From NCBI GenBank assembly GCA_003453555.1, contig DMLA01000200.1:1-10206 (forward strand): a stretch of 10,206 bases of DNA, read 5' to 3'. This DNA comes from Chloroflexota bacterium (GTDB lineage: Bacteria; Chloroflexota; Anaerolineae; UBA7937). This document shows positions 6,238-10,206 of this stretch, one piece after another. Both the position numbers and the translations under genes were made by a program. Each line of letters opens with the position of its first letter. Positions within the stretch are counted from its first letter, which is position 1. The notes under the pieces are model-generated. The model was not told the origin of the DNA. It saw only the letters and a list, made by a program, of their open reading frames with translations, and did no database searches.

Positions 6238-6511
6238 GGTCCAACGACGATTGGCTCATATCCATATTCGGAGCAGCGAGTGCAAGGGCTGCCGATATTG
6301 CGTGGAGATCTGTCCCAAGCGGGTCTACGAGATGACAACGGTCTATAACGAGCTGGGATATCGGGTTCCCCAGGCGAGCCATGAGGAGGAATGCATCGTC
6401 TGTCGACGGTGCGAGACGGCCTGTCCGGACTTGGCGATCTACGTGAAGCGAATGGGGGTTCGCTTCAATAGGAGGAATCTATCCGTTGTAGATGCTAGTT
6501 ACCAGCGGTGA
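6230..6511 (+). CDS. korD: 2[4Fe-4S] ferredoxin, delta-type subunit of the 2-oxoacid oxidoreductase
   Basis: The 93-residue protein carries two CX2CX2CX3CP cluster motifs, CKGCRYCVEICP and CIVCRRCETACP, linked by a stretch containing ELGYRVPQA. This is the pattern of KorD/delta subunits, which pass electrons from the beta subunit to soluble ferredoxin. It overlaps the beta gene by 8 bases and the next gene's open frame by GTGA, so it is part of the same translational unit. It could also serve AOR or the flavoprotein. The family call is firm; the assignment as a subunit rests on position and motif. Confidence 0.88.
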   Translation: MDEVQRRLAHIHIRSSECKGCRYCVEICPKRVYEMTTVYNELGYRVPQASHEEECIVCRRCETACPDLAIYVKRMGVRFNRRNLSVVDASYQR

Positions 6512-6516
6512 AAACT

Positions 6517-6523
6517 AAGGAGG
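6517..6523 (+). promoter_or_regulatory. Ribosome binding site that sets the start of the four-cluster ferredoxin
   Basis: AAGGAGG at 6517-6523 precedes ATG 6529 by 5 bases (ATG 6526 is also in frame). The upstream in-frame GTG 6508 overlaps the preceding stop but has no comparable site. Confidence 0.65.
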
Positions 6524-6528
6524 AGATG

Positions 6529-7002
6529 ATGCGGTTGCGCACTCTTTCCATCGACGCGCAGAAATGCACCGCCTGTAGGGCCTGCGAACTGGTCTGTTCT
6601 TACCATCATGAGGGGGTATTTTCGCCCTTCTTGTCGCGCATCCGCGTGGTGCGGCTCCATGGCTCTAACGTACCCGTGGTCTGCGCCAACTGTGCCCGCC
6701 CGGCCTGTGTGGAGGTCTGTCCCACCGAGGCGATCCGGATAGACCGTGACGTGGGGGTGGTACGCATCGTGGAGGAGGAATGCATCGGTTGCGGGGAGTG
6801 CATCACCGCTTGTCCCTTTGGAGCGGCGGATTTCAACGAGGAGAAGGGGGTGGCCTTCATCTGCGACCTATGTGATGGGGAGCCGGTCTGCGTCTCCAAT
6901 TGCATATACGGGGCTTTGAGTTTCCAGCCGGTGCGGAGCGTGGCCCAGGGCAAGCGGCGAGTCACCGCACAGTTACGCCTGGCAAGCCAGGAAAGCAATT
7001 GA
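6529..7002 (+). CDS. Four-cluster ferredoxin-like electron-transfer protein (AOR partner)
   Basis: The 157-residue product has sixteen cysteines in four groups that match polyferredoxin-type electron-transfer subunits (HycB/CooF/DMSO reductase B-like): C13, C16, C19, C23; C52, C55, C60, C64; C85, C88, C91, C95; C112, C115, C121, C125. It should bind four [4Fe-4S] clusters, paired across groups as in that family. No signal peptide is present. Proteins of this type are frequently encoded directly next to AOR-family genes and serve as their electron acceptor subunit, which fits here: the AOR gene starts 15 bases downstream, or overlaps the stop if an earlier ATG is used. The frame is open from GTG 6508, but ATG 6529 has the strong ribosome site. 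Confidence 0.88.
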   Translation: MRLRTLSIDAQKCTACRACELVCSYHHEGVFSPFLSRIRVVRLHGSNVPVVCANCARPACVEVCPTEAIRIDRDVGVVRIVEEECIGCGECITACPFGAADFNEEKGVAFICDLCDGEPVCVSNCIYGALSFQPVRSVAQGKRRVTAQLRLASQESN

Positions 7003-7004
7003 TG

Positions 7005-7010
7005 GAGGGT
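7005..7010 (+). promoter_or_regulatory. Ribosome binding site favouring ATG 7017 of the AOR gene
   Basis: GGAGGG at 7005-7010 is 6 bases before ATG 7017. The alternative ATG 7002 overlaps the previous stop codon and has the weaker AGGAAAG at 6989-6995. It would add only five residues. Confidence 0.5.
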
Positions 7011-7016
7011 CTGGGC

Positions 7017-8951
7017 ATGATACGAAATATCAGCGAGCAGCGCATTCTCAATGTGGACTTGACCTCCGGCCAGACTTGGGTTGAGGATCTGCCGCGGGAG
7101 GAACTGTTCCGCTTTTTGGGGGGGCGCGGCATCGCCGCTAAGATCCTCTACCAGCGAGTGAACGCAGGCATCGACCCTCTGGGGCCGGAAAACGTGCTCA
7201 TCTTCAGCACCGGTACGCTGACTGGCACCAGCGCCCCCTCCTCTGGCCGCTCCTCGGTGACTTGCAAAGGTCCAGCCACGGGGCTCTACCTTAAAGTGAG
7301 CGTGGGGGGGCATTTGGGGGCGGAGTTGAAATATGCCGGTTATGACCACATCGTCTTCTCCGGGGCTTCGGAGCGCCCGGTTTACCTCTGGATCGACGAT
7401 GGCCAAGTGGAGATCCGCAACGCCCACCACCTTTGGGGCAAGGGCACCCGGGAGACTGACCGCCTCATTAAGGAGGGAGTAGGCGACGAGGAGGTCCAGA
7501 CGGCGGTCATCGGGCCGGGCGGCGAGAACAAAGTACTCTTCGCCTGCATCATGGTCTCGCTTTATAACTCCGCCAGCCGCGGCGGGGTGGGCGCGGTGAT
7601 GGGCTCCAAAAACCTCAAGGCGGTCGCGGTGCGTGGTCATGGAGGGCTAAGAGTTGCAGAGGGAGAGGCCTACTTCGATCTAGCGACGCGGATGCGTCAA
7701 GAACTGGCTGAGGACGCCGGCACGGAGAGCCTCTATAATTGGGGCACCTCGGGCTCCATCCCCGGTCTTAACGAGATGGGGATGTTGGCGGCTTACAACT
7801 TCAACCAGGTGACTATCGAGGGGGCGGAGAGGCTGAGCGGTCAACATCTGGTGGATGAGGGCTATCTGACCGGCCGCGAATCTTGCTTCTCTTGCTCCAC
7901 CGCCTGCCACCGATACGTACGCAGCAAGTCAGAACGGTATGGCGATGTGAACGATTCGGGCCCTGAGTTAGAGACGGTGATGGCCTTGGGAGCGGAGTGT
8001 GGCATCGTAGAAACGGAAGCGGTCCTCAAGGCCAACCAACTATGCAACGACTATGGACTGGATACCATTTCCATGGGCCACGTCCTATCCTGGGCCATGG
8101 AGTGTTACGAGAAAGGTTTGCTCAAAGGGGAGGCGGAAGAGCTAGATCTTCGTTTCGGCAACGCCGATGCCCAGTTGGAGATGATCCGACGGATAGCCTT
8201 TCGAGAGGGCAAGTTGGGCGATTTGTTGGCCAACGGTACCAAGAGGGCAGCCGAGGAAGTGGGGCATGACTCTTGGAAGTGGACCATCCAGGCCAAAGGG
8301 CTAGAGCAATCGGCGGTGGACACCCGGGCGGCCAAGAGTTACGCCCTGGCTTTCGCTGTCAACCCCCGGGGGCCAGACCATCTGATGACCGAGACCTATG
8401 CCGAGTTCGGCTTCACGGAGGAGTCGCGGGCATTGATCAGGAAGATCACCGGCGATGAGCGGTATGCCAACCCTACCCTCCTCGACAAGCGGGCTGAAAT
8501 CGTCCGCTGGCATGAGGACTGCTACGCCGCCAGCGAGGCGTTGGGCTTCTGTGTCTTCACCTCCACCGCGGCCTTCGCGGTGAACCCTGAGAACATGGCT
8601 CAGCTCTTCGGTCACGCCCTGGGCCTCGAGTTCAGCGAGGAGGAGTTGATGCTAGGCGGGCGGAGGATAGTAACCGTAGAGCGTTGCTTCAACGCCCGAG
8701 AGGGCGCTCGCCGCAAAGACGATCATTTGCCCTGGCGGATGATGAACGAGCCCGTCCCCGAAGGCCCCAACCAAGGGATGGTGACGGACAGAGAGATGCT
8801 CGACCGACTGCTGGATCAATACTATGAGTTGCACGGCTGGGACCCGGAGACGGGTATTCCCAAGCAGAAGACTCTGGAAGCACTAAGCCTGTTGGAGCTG
8901 TGCGGTGACGTGGCCCAATTGCGTGTTGGTATCGTAGGATCTGCCAATTAG
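7017..8951 (+). CDS. aor: Aldehyde ferredoxin oxidoreductase (tungstopterin enzyme)
   Basis: The 644-residue product has the usual AOR length and domain order. AOR oxidises aldehydes to carboxylic acids with ferredoxin, using a tungsten bis-pterin and one [4Fe-4S] cluster. The N-terminal domain shows FLGGRGIAAK (33-42), TGTSAPSSGRSSVTCKGPATG and SRGGVGAVMGSKNLKA, all pterin-side motifs. The cluster ligands are C290, C293 and C297 (CFSCSTACH), with the fourth at C512 in LGFCVF. GPELE (315-319) and PDHL with H455 correspond to the acidic and histidine residues near tungsten in the Pyrococcus enzyme. Substrate range cannot be told: AOR, FOR, GAPOR and benzoyl-CoA reductase BamB-like members share these motifs. 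Coupling to the 2-oxoacid oxidoreductase genes suggests aldehydes derived from 2-oxoacids. The frame extends upstream into the ferredoxin gene, but that extension is not AOR-like. Confidence 0.93.
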   Translation: MIRNISEQRILNVDLTSGQTWVEDLPREELFRFLGGRGIAAKILYQRVNAGIDPLGPENVLIFSTGTLTGTSAPSSGRSSVTCKGPATGLYLKVSVGGHLGAELKYAGYDHIVFSGASERPVYLWIDDGQVEIRNAHHLWGKGTRETDRLIKEGVGDEEVQTAVIGPGGENKVLFACIMVSLYNSASRGGVGAVMGSKNLKAVAVRGHGGLRVAEGEAYFDLATRMRQELAEDAGTESLYNWGTSGSIPGLNEMGMLAAYNFNQVTIEGAERLSGQHLVDEGYLTGRESCFSCSTACHRYVRSKSERYGDVNDSGPELETVMALGAECGIVETEAVLKANQLCNDYGLDTISMGHVLSWAMECYEKGLLKGEAEELDLRFGNADAQLEMIRRIAFREGKLGDLLANGTKRAAEEVGHDSWKWTIQAKGLEQSAVDTRAAKSYALAFAVNPRGPDHLMTETYAEFGFTEESRALIRKITGDERYANPTLLDKRAEIVRWHEDCYAASEALGFCVFTSTAAFAVNPENMAQLFGHALGLEFSEEELMLGGRRIVTVERCFNAREGARRKDDHLPWRMMNEPVPEGPNQGMVTDREMLDRLLDQYYELHGWDPETGIPKQKTLEALSLLELCGDVAQLRVGIVGSAN

Positions 8952-8955
8952 GGGT

Positions 8956-9228
8956 ATGCCGAAGGTCACACTCCGTCTATTCGGGTTTGGGGATAGGGCG
9001 GATCGTTTCCGAGAGGAGACGAGGGCCATCACCCATGGAGCCACGGTACGGTCGGTATGGGAGGAACTGCGGACCACCACCGGCCAGGAGGAGTTACTAG
9101 CGCGTATCGATGAAGGGGCGGTCTTGGTGCTCATCAACGGGAGGCCCATCCACCAATTAGAAGATTGGCAGACCGTCTTGGACAACGGAGATAAGGTCAC
9201 TATATTAGTCAAGGCTTTTGGGGGTTGA
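8956..9228 (+). CDS. MoaD/ThiS-like ubiquitin-fold sulfur carrier
   Basis: The 90-residue product begins with a beta strand (KVTLRLFGFG) and ends in KAFGG. The C-terminal di-glycine is the hallmark of MoaD/ThiS sulfur carriers, which are activated as thiocarboxylates and donate sulfur to molybdopterin or thiazole. LVLINGRPI and NGDKVTIL are the expected late strands of the fold. It begins 4 bases after the AOR stop with only a weak AGGGG ribosome site, so translation is probably coupled. A role in the dithiolene of the AOR tungstopterin is the simplest reading. No MoaE or MoeB homologue is in the window, so its partners must lie elsewhere. Confidence 0.85.
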   Translation: MPKVTLRLFGFGDRADRFREETRAITHGATVRSVWEELRTTTGQEELLARIDEGAVLVLINGRPIHQLEDWQTVLDNGDKVTILVKAFGG

Positions 9229-9364
9229 GAGAGACCTTCGATTTGCTCTAGCGACTGGAAAGCGGGAGGGAGATGAGCCTGGCTGTGAAATTCCAGAGTC
9301 TATAGACCGTAGACCTATGGATGATCGCCTTCGTTCTGTATGACTTGGGAGGGGGAGAGAGTCG
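9229..9364 (+). other. Gap with a perfect 10-base palindrome, no clear terminator
   Basis: These 136 bases contain GTCTATAGAC (9298-9307), a perfect palindrome, overlapping a direct repeat of TAGACC (9303-9308 and 9310-9315). This could be a binding site for a regulator of the lipoprotein gene. CTGGAA (9255-9260) and TTCCAG (9291-9296) form a loose inverted repeat. I see no intrinsic terminator after the MoaD-like gene and no convincing promoter, so read-through into the lipoprotein gene is possible. Confidence 0.35.
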
Positions 9365-10206
9365 ATGAAGAAGTTGTTTTGGGTTTTGTTGCTGTTAGCC
9401 TTGGCTGTCGGCTGCAGAGGGGCTGCTGAGCCCTCTCCAACACCGACATCCGTGCCTATGCACACCCCGATAAAGGTATTAGCTACCCCGACGGCCGTAC
9501 CGCCCCCACCACCACCTACTCCTCTCCCCACAGAGGCAGGAGAGGAGAAGATGGTCCTCATCCCAGGGGGCGAGTTCACCATGGGCAGCGACCATGGGGT
9601 GGAGAGGCCGCCTCATCAGGTCTTCGTGGAAGCCTTTGAGATCGACATCTTCGAGGTGACTAACGAGGAGTTCGAGAGGTTCGTGACCGAGACAGGCTAT
9701 GAGACGGAGGCGGAGAAGGCGGGGGAGAGCCAGACCTGGCGCTCGTATGCTGAAGAGAAACCCAAACACCCCGTGGTAAAGGTCACCTGGAACGATGCCC
9801 AAGCATATTGCCAATGGGCCGGCAAGAGACTCCCCACCGAAGCGGAATGGGAGAAGGCTGCCCGGGGCACCGAAGGGTATATCTACCCTTGGGGAGATGA
9901 GTGGGACCCCACCAAGGCCAACACTAAGGAGGGAGGCCATAGAGGCACGACTATCGTGGGCTCCTTCCCCCCGGGGGCCAGCCCCTACGGCGTCATGGAT
10001 ATGGCAGGGAACGTCGCGGAGTGGACCACCAGTTGGTTCAAAGCCTATCCGGGCTATCCGGGCGGCGATAATGAGGCCCAATATTTCGGCGAGAAGTATA
10101 GGGTGATCCGCGGAGGGGGCTGGTTCAGCGAAGCGGAACGGGTGCGCACCACGGAGCGGAGTTGCAGTTCCGAGGAGCTCAGAAACGACGATGTTGGTTT
10201 CCGCTG
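9365..10206 (+). CDS. Lipoprotein with an FGE/SUMF1-like domain, cut by the window end
   Basis: The open frame runs 280 codons to the edge with no stop. Residues 1-17 form a lipoprotein signal peptide (KK, a hydrophobic run, then AVGC with the lipidated C17). Residues 18-61 are a Pro/Thr-rich linker of the kind seen in surface lipoproteins. From K62 the formylglycine-generating-enzyme fold begins: MVLIPGGEFTMGSD, DIFEVTNEEFERFV, GKRLPTEAEWEKAARG, YPWGDEW, GVMDMAGNVAEWT, RGGGWF and DDVGFR. It is anchored outside the cytoplasmic membrane. An ungapped alignment to human FGE puts S255 and V260 at the two copper-binding cysteines, so formylglycine synthesis is unlikely. A binding or other role is more probable. 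The domain is nearly complete; only the far C-terminus is missing. GGGAGGGGG at 9347-9355 supplies the ribosome site. Confidence 0.85.
   Translation, partial: MKKLFWVLLLLALAVGCRGAAEPSPTPTSVPMHTPIKVLATPTAVPPPPPPTPLPTEAGEEKMVLIPGGEFTMGSDHGVERPPHQVFVEAFEIDIFEVTNEEFERFVTETGYETEAEKAGESQTWRSYAEEKPKHPVVKVTWNDAQAYCQWAGKRLPTEAEWEKAARGTEGYIYPWGDEWDPTKANTKEGGHRGTTIVGSFPPGASPYGVMDMAGNVAEWTTSWFKAYPGYPGGDNEAQYFGEKYRVIRGGGWFSEAERVRTTERSCSSEELRNDDVGFR

Noticed and set aside
6900..7016. A longer N-terminus for the AOR protein
   Set aside because: The extra 39 residues overlap the ferredoxin gene in another frame, do not look like AOR sequence, and a good ribosome site precedes ATG 7017.
6606..7640. A 344-codon minus-strand open frame across the ferredoxin and AOR genes
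   Set aside because: It lies wholly opposite two well-supported genes, its translation shows no family motifs, and such long antisense frames are common in GC-rich coding DNA.
9274..9306. A 10-codon frame in the gap after the MoaD-like gene
   Set aside because: It has a purine-rich site upstream but is too short and unsupported; chance is the simplest explanation.
9479..10081. A 200-codon minus-strand open frame opposite the lipoprotein gene
   Set aside because: The plus strand has a clear signal peptide and FGE motifs in an uninterrupted frame; the antisense translation has no recognisable features.
1..10206. CRISPR arrays, insertion sequences, tRNA or rRNA genes
   Set aside because: I saw no repeat-spacer pattern, transposase, terminal inverted repeats or RNA gene signatures on either strand.

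Overview
The window looks like chromosomal DNA of an anaerobic bacterium with GC-rich genes. The evidence is a sigma70-type promoter, Shine-Dalgarno sites, a lipobox lipoprotein signal, and many oxygen-sensitive iron-sulfur and tungstopterin enzymes. The lipoprotein with a Pro/Thr-rich linker in front of an FGE-type domain, together with AOR and DUF917 genes, resembles Chloroflexota (Anaerolineae-like). That taxonomic guess is an inference only.

Layout. Bases 1-280 are a promoter and leader. A consensus -35/-10 pair at 4-33 has a perfect inverted repeat in its spacer. It is followed by a leader of about 240 nt containing a 43-codon open frame, a strong hairpin, and a terminator-like hairpin that competes with an alternative hairpin. 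Bases 281-9228 are a tightly packed plus-strand gene string: a DUF917 (S-methyl-thiohydantoin desulfurase-like) protein, a uroporphyrinogen decarboxylase/methyltransferase-superfamily protein, an IclR-type regulator, a possible 23-codon microgene, a flavodoxin-fold Cys-rich flavoprotein, 2-oxoacid:ferredoxin oxidoreductase alpha and beta subunits, a delta-type 2[4Fe-4S] ferredoxin, a four-cluster ferredoxin, an aldehyde ferredoxin oxidoreductase (AOR), and a MoaD/ThiS-like protein. Most neighbours overlap or lie within 20 bases, so one operon is likely. Bases 9229-9364 are a gap without a recognisable gene or terminator. From 9365 an FGE-like (SUMF1-type) lipoprotein runs off the right end.

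How it may work together (inference). The first two enzymes suggest attack on a small organic substrate, such as a methylated or heterocyclic compound. The 2-oxoacid oxidoreductase would oxidise a resulting 2-oxoacid to acyl-CoA, passing electrons to the ferredoxins. AOR would oxidise the aldehyde that such enzymes can release as a side product, using the four-cluster ferredoxin as its electron acceptor. The MoaD-like protein fits tungstopterin synthesis for AOR. The IclR protein is a plausible local regulator acting at the palindrome in the promoter. The gamma subunit of the 2-oxoacid oxidoreductase and a corrinoid protein for the methyltransferase-like enzyme are not in the window.

The least explained and most interesting part is the leader (about 40-280), which has the layout of a transcription attenuator.
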